A stretch of 22,192 nucleotides of DNA, from contig RPFO01001835.1 in the NCBI GenBank assembly GCA_009746045.1, positions 1 to 22,192 on the forward strand. Reading direction: 5' to 3'. This DNA is from Mesostigma viride (lineage: Eukaryota; Streptophyta; Mesostigmatophyceae; Mesostigmatales; Mesostigmataceae). The notes beneath the pieces were generated by a model. That model saw only the letters and a list, made by a program, of their open reading frames with translations. It searched no databases and was not told where the DNA came from. Of the stretch, positions 7,048 to 14,074 are shown piece by piece. The position numbers and the translations under genes were made by a program. How positions within the stretch are numbered: position 1 is the first letter of the stretch; every line of letters begins with the position of its first letter.

Positions 7048-7686
7048 ATGAGCCTCGTGTTTCACCGATTTGATGGAAACACGAGCAACTTGGGAGTAAA
7101 CATCGTCCCTGCCATCACGTCGCCGCTAATCACAGAGGTGCCGCCCGCATACCTCTTACCATCGGACGAGGTGATCGTCACGCCGATCCGTTCGTCTCTT
7201 CTCGTTATCCCCCAGAGGGTGATGGAGCAACGAGAAGTGGCTGTCGTATCAGGGAGCAGCATCACGTACTGTCCTTACACCGGGTGCGCTACCACGTATC
7301 CGTTCGACGTTCGAACAACTGGGCTCGTCGAAAACAGCAATACGTTGCTCATTGACCCCGTAGACGGGTCGCTTTTGAGCCAGATTTCAGGAAAGTTTGT
7401 GTATGGTCCGAAGTCTGGCGTGGAAGTTCCTCGATCCCCCTGTGTCGTTTGCCCATATAACGCTATAATGTCTTTACACCGACCTGAAACGACAATCAGT
7501 GATTTAAACGGTTTTTCGAACCGTTTGTTTTTTTTCACGGAGACAAAGCGGACGGAGACAACGAGAGATACTCTTCCTCCCACTTCAACGAGTATAAGAC
7601 AAAGCGCGACCCGATGTTCCCTGTCAAACACCCGTATCGAGTCGGGTCCACGGTCCATCCAAAGCACACTGGGTATGTCGACCTAG
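7048..7686 (+). CDS. Unknown protein, N-terminal part, frame-disrupted at a T8 run
   Basis: The frame opens with ATG 7048 and reads as a natural protein for about 160 residues: beta-rich, with repeated CPY motifs (YCPYTGCAT near residue 73, CVVCPYNA near 132) that could bind metal or form disulphides. After T8 at 7528-7535 the frame becomes a Thr/Ser/Arg-rich tail without character. The overlapping frame shifted by -1 carries protein-like sequence to 7844. The true product is thus probably about 265 aa, made through a frameshift or from a sequence with one base miscounted in T8. Family unknown; the neighbourhood of membrane proteins makes a virion component plausible. Confidence 0.6.
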   Translation: MSLVFHRFDGNTSNLGVNIVPAITSPLITEVPPAYLLPSDEVIVTPIRSSLLVIPQRVMEQREVAVVSGSSITYCPYTGCATTYPFDVRTTGLVENSNTLLIDPVDGSLLSQISGKFVYGPKSGVEVPRSPCVVCPYNAIMSLHRPETTISDLNGFSNRLFFFTETKRTETTRDTLPPTSTSIRQSATRCSLSNTRIESGPRSIQSTLGMST

Positions 7687-7844
7687 AAGACCCCGAGCGG
7701 GCGTTCTACCCGGGAAAACCGAGAACGTTTGGTGACGTGACCTCCCTTTTTCGGTATCACTTCCCTTTGCCGATGTATGCATTCGCATACGACGCATTTG
7801 GTGACGAATTTAAAGACCGGGTGTTCGGCAAAAAAGATTTATAA
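7536..7844 (+). CDS. C-terminal part of the preceding gene, in the -1 frame
   Basis: Open from the T8 run to the stop at 7844, about 102 codons, with protein-like composition: charged start, basic HPYRVGS segment, aromatic-rich end (FRYHFPLPMYAFAYDAF), then FGKKDL. The first ATG is at 7614, which would give 76 aa if translated alone, but the sequence before it also looks coding. Continuity with the 7048 frame across T8 is the simplest reading. Confidence 0.55.
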   Translation, partial: HGDKADGDNERYSSSHFNEYKTKRDPMFPVKHPYRVGSTVHPKHTGYVDLEDPERAFYPGKPRTFGDVTSLFRYHFPLPMYAFAYDAFGDEFKDRVFGKKDL

Positions 7845-7870
7845 ATCGTTTGTTGTGTTATATAAATGGA

Positions 7871-9136
7871 ATGAGTGCTGCTTTGGGTCTAGGAATCGGG
7901 CTGATCGTCGCGGCAGGAGTGTACGTCGCTTACCAGGTTGCTCAGAACGAACCGGACAAAGAAGACAATAACGACGGCGAAAAGGAGGATCAAGATAAAG
8001 AAAAAGATACTCAAGTCAAAGAAAAGGATGTCATGGACGACGCTGCTGCTGAAGAGTTAGCCGCATCGCTTATGAGAGATATTCAACCTAAAAGCTACAA
8101 AGATATGACGGAAATGGAGCTTTCCAACGAGTTAACAAAGATTTTGAAGATCACTGGTGGTCAAAGGGAAGACCCGAGGGCCAAAGAATTATTAGAAGAG
8201 ATGCGAATTCGTACTGCCAATAAAACGGATCACCTTGCTTTGCCGTCTCCAGCGGACATTGCTGCTCTTGACGCTGCCTCCCAGATGACAGGCGTCGAGA
8301 ATCTCAACTTCGAAACACTGTCACATATCCAAAGAATGTATCGTGCCATTTTTCGATATTCGGCTTCTAATATTCGTTCTAAATTGCTTGACGGTCTCGA
8401 GAAAAACGCCTCCGCGGAAGCTGATCGACTACGAAGCCTCCGCGACGCATTGGCTGAGAATAGCGAGCCGCGAAAGGTGGCAAATGACAACGTGAACAAA
8501 TTCACACGCGATTGGAGCGCGTGGTATTCTGTCATGAGGTCCTACCTCTACACGGGAGATGCTCCTTTTCGGAGTTACAATGCCATGGCGCGTTTTTTTA
8601 TTGATTTAGGGGTCATGGATAAGTTTGATTTGTATGTTTCCAACTTATACAGTTTTATCAGCGTTGACACGAGCACGCGGCCTCAGAAAACTTTAGAATG
8701 GGTCGACTCCGAGAAGTTTAAGCTTGAAGCTCCCGGAAGCAAGTTCGTAACGCCTGTTGTAACAACTTCAGACGCAGCGTTACGTTCTGCCCTAAAAAAG
8801 GCGGGGCTTGCCGTGTTTGATGTCGAGGAAAAGGAGAAGCAAGCCGCATACGACAACGCAGATGTAAACGACATTTCGGGTCGTGCAGCGCTGAAGGTTT
8901 CCTTGGACGACTACAAGCGCTACAAGGCGTCGACACTGTCCACGTTCAATTCGGCTGTCGACAAAGAACCTAAGGCTAGCATGTTCATCGCATTATGGTC
9001 GTTTTTTGATGCAACGAGTGTGACAATGGAAACCGTCATCAAGTTTGTAAGCGACCCTTCGGAATGGGGTCTTAGTTCCAGGGACAACATTAACAAGTTC
9101 CGTTCATTTATTAACAATAACGAATTGTTTGCTTAA
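7871..9136 (+). CDS. N-terminally membrane-anchored 421-aa protein, unknown
   Basis: The start is taken at ATG 7871; an in-frame ATG at 7850 adds seven residues. Residues 3-22 form one TM helix (GLGIGLIVAAGVYVAYQVA), followed by a very acidic/basic linker (about 28-60) and a mostly helical soluble region of about 350 residues rich in Asp, Lys, Ser and Ala. No catalytic motif is seen. A single N-terminal anchor plus long helical ectodomain, next to small membrane proteins, would suit a virion membrane protein or a host-membrane-associated factor. TATATAAA at 7859-7866 lies almost on the start codon, implying a very short leader if it is a promoter. Confidence 0.7.
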   Translation: MSAALGLGIGLIVAAGVYVAYQVAQNEPDKEDNNDGEKEDQDKEKDTQVKEKDVMDDAAAEELAASLMRDIQPKSYKDMTEMELSNELTKILKITGGQREDPRAKELLEEMRIRTANKTDHLALPSPADIAALDAASQMTGVENLNFETLSHIQRMYRAIFRYSASNIRSKLLDGLEKNASAEADRLRSLRDALAENSEPRKVANDNVNKFTRDWSAWYSVMRSYLYTGDAPFRSYNAMARFFIDLGVMDKFDLYVSNLYSFISVDTSTRPQKTLEWVDSEKFKLEAPGSKFVTPVVTTSDAALRSALKKAGLAVFDVEEKEKQAAYDNADVNDISGRAALKVSLDDYKRYKASTLSTFNSAVDKEPKASMFIALWSFFDATSVTMETVIKFVSDPSEWGLSSRDNINKFRSFINNNELFA

Positions 9137-9147
9137 TTATAATACAA

Positions 9148-9351
9148 ATGATAATCCAATGCTTAAAAAGTACATGGGAGACATTCTTTCTTGCAATCAT
9201 ATCATTTTACATCGGGGTGGTTCTAATTCCTCCAACCCCTCTAACAGCAACAAATATGCAGAACCTTCCTAGTAGAATCTTCATCGCGTTGGGTTTTCTT
9301 TCGACGATACCCTCTCTTGTCTGCATCGGGGTGATGGCTACCAAAACGTGA
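9148..9351 (+). CDS. Small two-TM membrane protein
   Basis: 67 aa. TM1 is at about 10-28 and TM2 at about 44-63, separated by a short Pro/Thr/Asn loop, with a single Cys near each membrane end. It begins 11 bp after the 421-aa gene, preceded by TATAAT, and its last 14 bases overlap the 3' end of the convergent YqaJ gene. Function not recognised. Confidence 0.6.
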   Translation: MIIQCLKSTWETFFLAIISFYIGVVLIPPTPLTATNMQNLPSRIFIALGFLSTIPSLVCIGVMATKT

Positions 9352-10222
9352 AGTTCTGGACATCTTTGTGAACGACCTCAGAGGCCTCAGGCGTGCTTGG
9401 TGGAGGTGATGGTTCCTTGATCGGATCTCGATCGAGGAATGGGAACGGTTCTTCGAGCGTTACCGATTTTCTTTTCTTAGGCGTTTTCGTTTCCGAATCC
9501 GTATCCGAAGTTGTCGGGGAAGGAGAGTCGGAAGCCGCGAACACACCGGTCTTGTCAAGGTAGTCGATGCCTCCTTTTGCGTCGATCTCCATCCATTCAT
9601 TGCGAAAGGACTGCATCACAGGAAAGTACTTACGAAACCAGTCCCGGTCCCGCCGAATCTCGAGAATGTCTAAAACCTGCTCGGTCCATGTCGTGGCAGG
9701 GGAGAACTGCACAAAGTGCGCGATCTCGAGGTTCAATATCTCCAACAGTATTTGGACCTGCGGGATGTAATACTTAGGGCACTCGTGCGTGATTTTGCGC
9801 TTCATAGGACACTTGATTTCGACCAAAATTCCGTCCGTTGTCACTCTGTCTGGGCTTCCGCCGAGCCAGGGGTGGAGAGGGTGCGCGATGAGGCCGAAAC
9901 AGAGACACTTTTTGCCCGTCTTCTTGGAGTACTCTTCTGCAGCGATGTCTTCGTTGTCATTTCCCCACTTGGTGGCAGCGTTACCGTGAAAAGCGTACTT
10001 TTGGTCTCCGAGTTTTTTTCGGAGGAGCTTCTTGCGGCTTTGATACGGGTTCCATCCAATTGCCGCCGCCAGATCCGACGCAGTCAACATCTTGTCTCGT
10101 ATCGCGTACCACTCGGGACTCTTTTGCGGAGGCGCCTTGACTCGCATGAGTTCGATAACGGCAGGATGGATTTCAGAGTCCATCGAGCTGTGGACCGCAA
10201 CTTGCGATATTCCGCTTCCCAT
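9338..10222 (-). CDS. YqaJ-like viral exonuclease/recombinase
   Basis: 294 aa if the first ATG is used, 280 aa from M15 (10180). It matches the lambda-exonuclease/YqaJ fold of PD-(D/E)xK nucleases, which resect dsDNA ends for single-strand annealing. SPEWYAIRDKMLTASDLAAA (35-54) is the family's N-terminal signature. GND (87-89) with E91 is followed by GGSPDR (D125), VEIKCP (E135, K137) and YYIPQVQ with Q155. Residues 240-294 form a Ser/Pro/Thr-rich acidic tail with a KKRK basic patch. The long start reads MGSGIS, an N-myristoylation consensus. It lies 23 bp downstream of the RuvC gene on the same strand, a logical resection/resolution pair. Confidence 0.88.
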   Translation of the reverse strand: MGSGISQVAVHSSMDSEIHPAVIELMRVKAPPQKSPEWYAIRDKMLTASDLAAAIGWNPYQSRKKLLRKKLGDQKYAFHGNAATKWGNDNEDIAAEEYSKKTGKKCLCFGLIAHPLHPWLGGSPDRVTTDGILVEIKCPMKRKITHECPKYYIPQVQILLEILNLEIAHFVQFSPATTWTEQVLDILEIRRDRDWFRKYFPVMQSFRNEWMEIDAKGGIDYLDKTGVFAASDSPSPTTSDTDSETKTPKKRKSVTLEEPFPFLDRDPIKEPSPPPSTPEASEVVHKDVQNFTFW

Positions 10223-10245
10223 CCTCGACGATTTTTTGCGTCTCC

Positions 10246-10830
10246 TTACAGACGAACAAGTTTTTTTCGACTAACCTCTCTCGTTTTTAAAAAACAAGAC
10301 AGCCCTTGCAAAAGGGCGTCCGCGGCGTCGTCTTTCTTACCAAGCCCCTCAAAAAACTCGATCCATGCGGGCACCTTTTGCAGGATTTGGGTAACTTGCT
10401 CGATGGAAACTTTCTTGTTGTATCTGTACTTGTCTTTAAGGTCGCAGACGATTTCAGGGCCCGTGTAGACTTTCAATTTGTGAGCCGGAGAGTAGAGATT
10501 GGTTTGGACTTCTGTCGATTTAAATAAGTTGTGACACTCGAAAAAGGACATGATGACGTAAGAGAGAGCTTTCATCTTGGCGTTCGTGTTCGGCTGACGT
10601 TCGATGACGACTCGGTCCGCCGTTCCCAACCATCCGATTCGCTCGTTTAGAGTTTTCAATACCTTTTTACACGCGTCATCCAAAGACGTAGCGCCGAGGT
10701 TGATGAGTTCCCACTTGAGAATTTCGAACTTGATATTGCTTGCAAACTCATTCGATTCTAGCTCTTCTTCGGAGTTTAGGAAGCAATAGGATAAGTTCGC
10801 GATCCCCACGTCAAAACTTACCAACTTCAT
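10246..10830 (-). CDS. RuvC-like Holliday junction resolvase (poxvirus A22 type)
   Basis: 194 aa, near the usual size of NCLDV A22-type resolvases, which cut four-way junctions to resolve replicating or recombining concatemers. The RNase H-fold acidic residues are visible: D7 in VSFDVGIANLSY, E77 in RVVIERQPNTNAKMKA, and D167/D168 with D171 in KKDDAADALLQGL. The segment from about 105 to 160 carries the family's YSPAHKLKVY-type block. The start ATG is well supported because the catalytic Asp strand begins immediately. It is divergent from a plus-strand gene at 10859. Confidence 0.88.
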   Translation of the reverse strand: MKLVSFDVGIANLSYCFLNSEEELESNEFASNIKFEILKWELINLGATSLDDACKKVLKTLNERIGWLGTADRVVIERQPNTNAKMKALSYVIMSFFECHNLFKSTEVQTNLYSPAHKLKVYTGPEIVCDLKDKYRYNKKVSIEQVTQILQKVPAWIEFFEGLGKKDDAADALLQGLSCFLKTREVSRKKLVRL

Positions 10831-10858
10831 GGCTCACAATTCTCGCATATATAGTATC
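10831..10858 (+). promoter_or_regulatory. TATA-like element in a 28 bp divergent gap
   Basis: CATATATAGTATC at about 10846-10858 lies directly before ATG 10859. Both the RuvC gene (-) and the unknown gene (+) must use promoters in or around this tiny gap, so one or both overlap coding sequence. Confidence 0.3.
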
Positions 10859-11371
10859 ATGATTCCGATAAACGTACCTTTCAACATTTCATATGCGGAC
10901 TTTGTTGGCGGAACCACAACCGCCATCGGAAGGCTAGAAGACAAAAAACTAGTGGAAAAAATGTACCCTGTTTATCGAAAATTTTTGTCGGGTCAAAACC
11001 TAGACGCTATCAAGAACAGGTTCCGGTGCACCTATCGGGTCGACATCCCGATCGATAAAATCGTTCAGAAAGCGAGAATGACGTACGAGTCTCGTAACGA
11101 TATAAAGCTACTTGAACGACGATCTGTCACTCGTAAAAGCTGCGAGGATCAATGGGATCTCATTGAGGAACTTAATAAGGACTTGTGGGAAAAACTGAAA
11201 AGAGATAGGAGCGAGTTTTCTAATACGGAATACTTTGAGAGGCTTATTGCCGTGGCGCTTGGCGAATCAAATTTGGGATCTTTTGTGAACGCACTTCCTC
11301 AGTACACAGTCGCGACTCTTCGTAATAATCAGACGGATCCGATTATTATCGACCGGATTATCGAAGCTTAG
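10859..11371 (+). CDS. Unknown 170-aa protein
   Basis: I start at ATG 10859 because the ten extra codons from 10829 would include the TATATA stretch and overlap the RuvC start. The protein is mixed alpha/beta with a basic middle (residues about 30-90) and a charged helical segment (about 95-125). The end is IIIDRIIEA. There is no Cys/His cluster or TM segment. It opens a plus-strand run of three genes (10859-12922), 29 bp before the next start. No family recognised. Confidence 0.65.
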   Translation: MIPINVPFNISYADFVGGTTTAIGRLEDKKLVEKMYPVYRKFLSGQNLDAIKNRFRCTYRVDIPIDKIVQKARMTYESRNDIKLLERRSVTRKSCEDQWDLIEELNKDLWEKLKRDRSEFSNTEYFERLIAVALGESNLGSFVNALPQYTVATLRNNQTDPIIIDRIIEA

Positions 11372-11400
11372 AAGAAAATTTTGATTCGTATTGAAAATGA

Positions 11401-12186
11401 ATGAAGTGCGGTGAGAAGACCAAAAGCGGAGGTCGATGTCTAAATCAGGTTTTAAGGGGCAAGAAATCGTGTCATCTCCACGTAAAAAAACACAAGGTTG
11501 CAATGGGAGGAGTTACGGAAGGAAGTCATAATCAACATGTGTCAGAAGTTCCGGAAGAAAGTTCTAATCGGCAAGTGTCAGATATTCGGGAAAGAAGTAA
11601 TAATCAGCGACCAATCAGAGTTCCGGGAATCTCTTTTGAACAACGACTGCATCAAACGCGTCGAAGTTCGCCACCTCCCAAAAATCGCGAGTTTTTAGCG
11701 CGAGTGAGGGAACTAGAGCGGCAACGAGCGGAGGAGGAGAAAAACAACACGTTTCGATTACATGCACTACCTCCTCCTGCCTTAGTATCTGTTTTGCACG
11801 GTGTGGGCTATTCCGACATACCCGCGTTAAGGAGTACTTCCAAATATTTTTATGAACACATTCCGGGACTCCTGATGGAAGTCGATAGAGTGTACCGTGA
11901 AGAAGACGAACAGAAAATGTTGAACGCACAGATTGAATTCCAAGAAGCACAAAATTGGCGCGATTACCTCGCAGGACTTCATCTTGAAGATCCATCAGAC
12001 CAGGATCTAAGAAATTGGTTTGACGATGCTATTACCAATCAATTGGATGCCAAAGAGAAGTTGCGAATAGCAGAAGAAACATATACGGATACGGTTCGAA
12101 AACAAATGCCGCAAGAGAATTGGTTGAATCGAATGAGGGCCATGGCGGACAACAACGAAGGTACAGGTTCGTTTAAAGGCTTTTGA
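11401..12186 (+). CDS. Cys-His motif plus F-box-like protein with 12-residue repeats
   Basis: 261 aa. The N-terminus has C3-x9-C13-x10-C24-x2-H27, the small zinc-knuckle-like pattern 'CG-KT-SG-C...GK-C-LH' found in many eukaryotic viral and host proteins. Residues 40-75 are three 12-residue repeats beginning E-[GER]-S. A basic/acidic helix (about 95-120) precedes LPPPALVSVLHGVGYSDIPA and LRSTSKYFYEHI (about 124-155), which looks like an F-box. F-box proteins link substrates to SCF ubiquitin ligases. The C-terminal 100 residues are helical and charged. With the RING/TRAF gene at 17787-18698 it suggests manipulation of host ubiquitination. The F-box call is by eye and moderate. Confidence 0.6.
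   Translation: MKCGEKTKSGGRCLNQVLRGKKSCHLHVKKHKVAMGGVTEGSHNQHVSEVPEESSNRQVSDIRERSNNQRPIRVPGISFEQRLHQTRRSSPPPKNREFLARVRELERQRAEEEKNNTFRLHALPPPALVSVLHGVGYSDIPALRSTSKYFYEHIPGLLMEVDRVYREEDEQKMLNAQIEFQEAQNWRDYLAGLHLEDPSDQDLRNWFDDAITNQLDAKEKLRIAEETYTDTVRKQMPQENWLNRMRAMADNNEGTGSFKGF
11518..11625 (+). repeat. Three imperfect 36 bp tandem repeats inside the F-box-like gene
   Basis: Units are 11518-11553, 11554-11589 and 11590-11625. Each begins GAA and has AGT near its start, an AATC or similar core, and ends [TA]TTC[CG]G. The 36 bp length keeps the frame and gives three 12-residue units, a hydrophilic linker between the Cys-His motif and the F-box-like region. Confidence 0.8.
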
Positions 12187-12223
12187 TAATTTTGACAAGA
12201 AGAATATATCAACACGACGTCAA

Positions 12224-12922
12224 ATGGACTCCTCGGCTCATTGCGGTAAGTTGATGAACGTCAGTCTCGGCGCTCCTATCGTTTTGACTGAGGAGGAACA
12301 CTTGGAGTATCAACAAACGGGTGCCATGCCTGCTCGCGTCGTAACCGATGGCGGAACTTCTACCGCGTCTGCGATTCCAACGGTGATTGAACCAGACATG
12401 TCGCTAGCTCCTCATACTGACAAGCCTGCACTTTCAGTTGATCCCGAGGTTGTCAAGAAGCAGGTGGCCGTTGATGCGAAGGAGGACCCGGAGAACTTGC
12501 AAGTATCAAGCCAAAAGCTCGCCGTGATCAGTTTTGTGGCCCCTCCTAACGCGACTCATATCGCGATCAAAATTCGCGGGGTTTTTGACACGATCGAAGC
12601 AGCGGAAGAGCACGCCGGGAAGTTGATGGAGAACGATCCTAATTTCGACATTTTTGTAGTTTCGATGTACAATTGGCTCGTGATGCCTGTTCCCGATGAT
12701 CTTCGCGCTGGAATCAAGCACCGATATGTTGACCAGAGGCTGGAGAAGATCATGGAGAAGTATCACACGGATCGTTTAAAGACGAAGGAGTTCAACCAGC
12801 AAAGAATCCAGGAGAGCCGTGATAACGCCGCGAAGGGCGAGGCTGGGGACGTACAAGAAGGTGCCATTCCCCACTCCATTGTGCTAGAGGGCGGAGCTCC
12901 AACTCTGGAGCCGGTCGAGTAA
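12224..12922 (+). CDS. DUF5832-like conserved NCLDV protein
   Basis: 232 aa. The first about 85 residues are Thr/Pro/Ala-rich and probably disordered. The core begins at QKLAVISFVAPP (about 96-107) and continues through IKIRGVFDTIEAAEEHAGKL (113-132), then FDIFVVSMYNWLVMPVPDD (139-157) and a charged helix with KHRYVDQRLEKIMEKYH. This succession matches a small family I remember from many NCLDVs (DUF5832), of unknown function, often abundant and possibly virion-associated. The end overlaps the convergent gene at 12884 by 39 bp. Upstream, AATATATC and AACACGACGTCAAA (12211-12224) abut the ATG. Confidence 0.75.
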   Translation: MDSSAHCGKLMNVSLGAPIVLTEEEHLEYQQTGAMPARVVTDGGTSTASAIPTVIEPDMSLAPHTDKPALSVDPEVVKKQVAVDAKEDPENLQVSSQKLAVISFVAPPNATHIAIKIRGVFDTIEAAEEHAGKLMENDPNFDIFVVSMYNWLVMPVPDDLRAGIKHRYVDQRLEKIMEKYHTDRLKTKEFNQQRIQESRDNAAKGEAGDVQEGAIPHSIVLEGGAPTLEPVE

Positions 12923-13348
12923 AGATCCGAATCTACCCGTAACCTCGTTTTCTCTGCACAAGCGGTCGACCCATTCTTGTTTAGGAAGTCTGAGCATGTA
13001 CATCACATTTTCGGATGTGAATCTGTGAGTCTTAGTCATTGACTCATCGCCGTCTTCCGTTTTCAAGAATAAAACGTCTTGAAACACTGTTTCGCCTAGA
13101 ATAAGGGAGGCCGTTTTGTTTATTTGTCCATCAGATGCATTTGTATCGGAAGAGTATACGGAAACGCTTCTACCTCGATACGGAACGCCTCCAGAAGGCA
13201 TCAGTATGTCTAAGATTTTGGGAGAAGGAATGTACTTCTCGACGCTTGTCCATGACCATTCGTACGGGAAATCTACAATAAAAAGCCCTTCTTGAGACCT
13301 CAGTGCTACGAGCGCAGTAGAGGCAGGCGGGGCGTTGTCGGAATCCAT
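12884..13348 (-). CDS. Unknown 154-aa protein
   Basis: The ATG at 13348 starts a mixed alpha/beta soluble protein. A short Ala/Pro-rich lead is followed by a hydrophobic strand region (LFIVDFPYEWSW, about 22-33), a polar Ser/Asn-rich middle, and a helical C-terminus with KTHRFTSENVMYMLRLPKQE (about 105-124). No cysteine motif or TM. The 3' end overlaps DUF5832 gene codons antiparallel. The gene is divergent from the plus gene at 13385 with only 36 bp between starts. Not recognised. Confidence 0.6.
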   Translation of the reverse strand: MDSDNAPPASTALVALRSQEGLFIVDFPYEWSWTSVEKYIPSPKILDILMPSGGVPYRGRSVSVYSSDTNASDGQINKTASLILGETVFQDVLFLKTEDGDESMTKTHRFTSENVMYMLRLPKQEWVDRLCRENEVTGRFGSLLDRLQSWSSAL

Positions 13349-13384
13349 TTATTCCCCAGAATAGTATACAAGAGCGAGAAGTTT

Positions 13385-13771
13385 ATGTCTCGACTAACGG
13401 CGAGCAGCGCGTACGACCTCGTAAAAGCATCACAAGCCGGTTCACGAATTGTTGAGGATAAGATTTCTAGAGCGGTAGAAAACTGCATTCGTTCTACTGC
13501 TTCTCAAGGCCATACGTCCTTGTTGTATGCAGTGCCGACGTACCAGTTCGGGATGCCTATATACGATGTGCAAAAGGTCGTACGGCACGTTGGCAAGTCA
13601 TTCGCGAAAAAAGGATTTCGTGTAAAAATAGTTGGAACGAGTCATCTATACATGGAGTGGGGAGCGATTCCTAAGAAAAATGCTAATTTAAGTAAACCCA
13701 AGCCAGTTCAGTCCCAGCAAGTGTTGGACGCAACTCGCAGAGTTCGATTTAATTTATCAAAACTTTCTTGA
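13385..13771 (+). CDS. Small conserved NCLDV-type protein (DUF5759-like)
   Basis: 128 aa from ATG 13385; the longer frame from 13292 would overlap the divergent gene's start. The body fits a pattern I know from many NCLDVs: an N-terminal helix with R and K residues, 'I...A...GH..L.Y.VP.Y..G.P.YD', then a helix and 'GF.VK......L.M.W' (LYAVPTYQFGMPIYDVQKVV about 55-74, GFRVKIVGTSHLYMEWG about 85-101). The Pfam name DUF5759 is from memory and uncertain. Function is unknown; widespread small proteins of this type are often virion-associated. The tail overlaps the next minus-strand gene by 15 bp. Confidence 0.6.
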   Translation: MSRLTASSAYDLVKASQAGSRIVEDKISRAVENCIRSTASQGHTSLLYAVPTYQFGMPIYDVQKVVRHVGKSFAKKGFRVKIVGTSHLYMEWGAIPKKNANLSKPKPVQSQQVLDATRRVRFNLSKLS

Positions 13772-14041
13772 CTCAATTGCAAGCTCCAACACCCAGAGAA
13801 GTACCAATCCTAATAAAAACGTATTAAAAAACTCCAATGCGCCCATGGGAGAGCATTTCTCCAATCCCAATTGACAGAACGTTTTATTCGCATATGCGCA
13901 CATCCCTCTTACAGCCGGAGCCGGCTCTCTATAGTTTACCCCTCCAAACTCGCCCGTTGGGGGTGGTTGGGGTTTCGGAATTGGCGCATAAGCCATTCTC
14001 GGGCGATGCCAATGAGGATGAACAAGTGCAATCGATGTCAT
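13757..14041 (-). CDS. Tail-anchored small membrane protein
   Basis: 94 aa. Residues 1-45 are Pro/His-rich with PIPKPQPPP, then a Cys-containing segment. One strong TM helix at about 68-87 (ALEFFNTFLLGLVLLWVLEL) is followed by a short charged ESRKF tail, as in a tail-anchored protein with a cytosolic N-domain. It lies 33 bp downstream of the D5 helicase gene on the same strand, so it may share its transcript. Candidate inner virion-membrane or ER-targeted protein. No family recognised. Confidence 0.6.
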   Translation of the reverse strand: MTSIALVHPHWHRPRMAYAPIPKPQPPPTGEFGGVNYREPAPAVRGMCAYANKTFCQLGLEKCSPMGALEFFNTFLLGLVLLWVLELAIESRKF

Positions 14042-14074
14042 GTATTAATTCATATAGCGAGAATAGAATTTACA

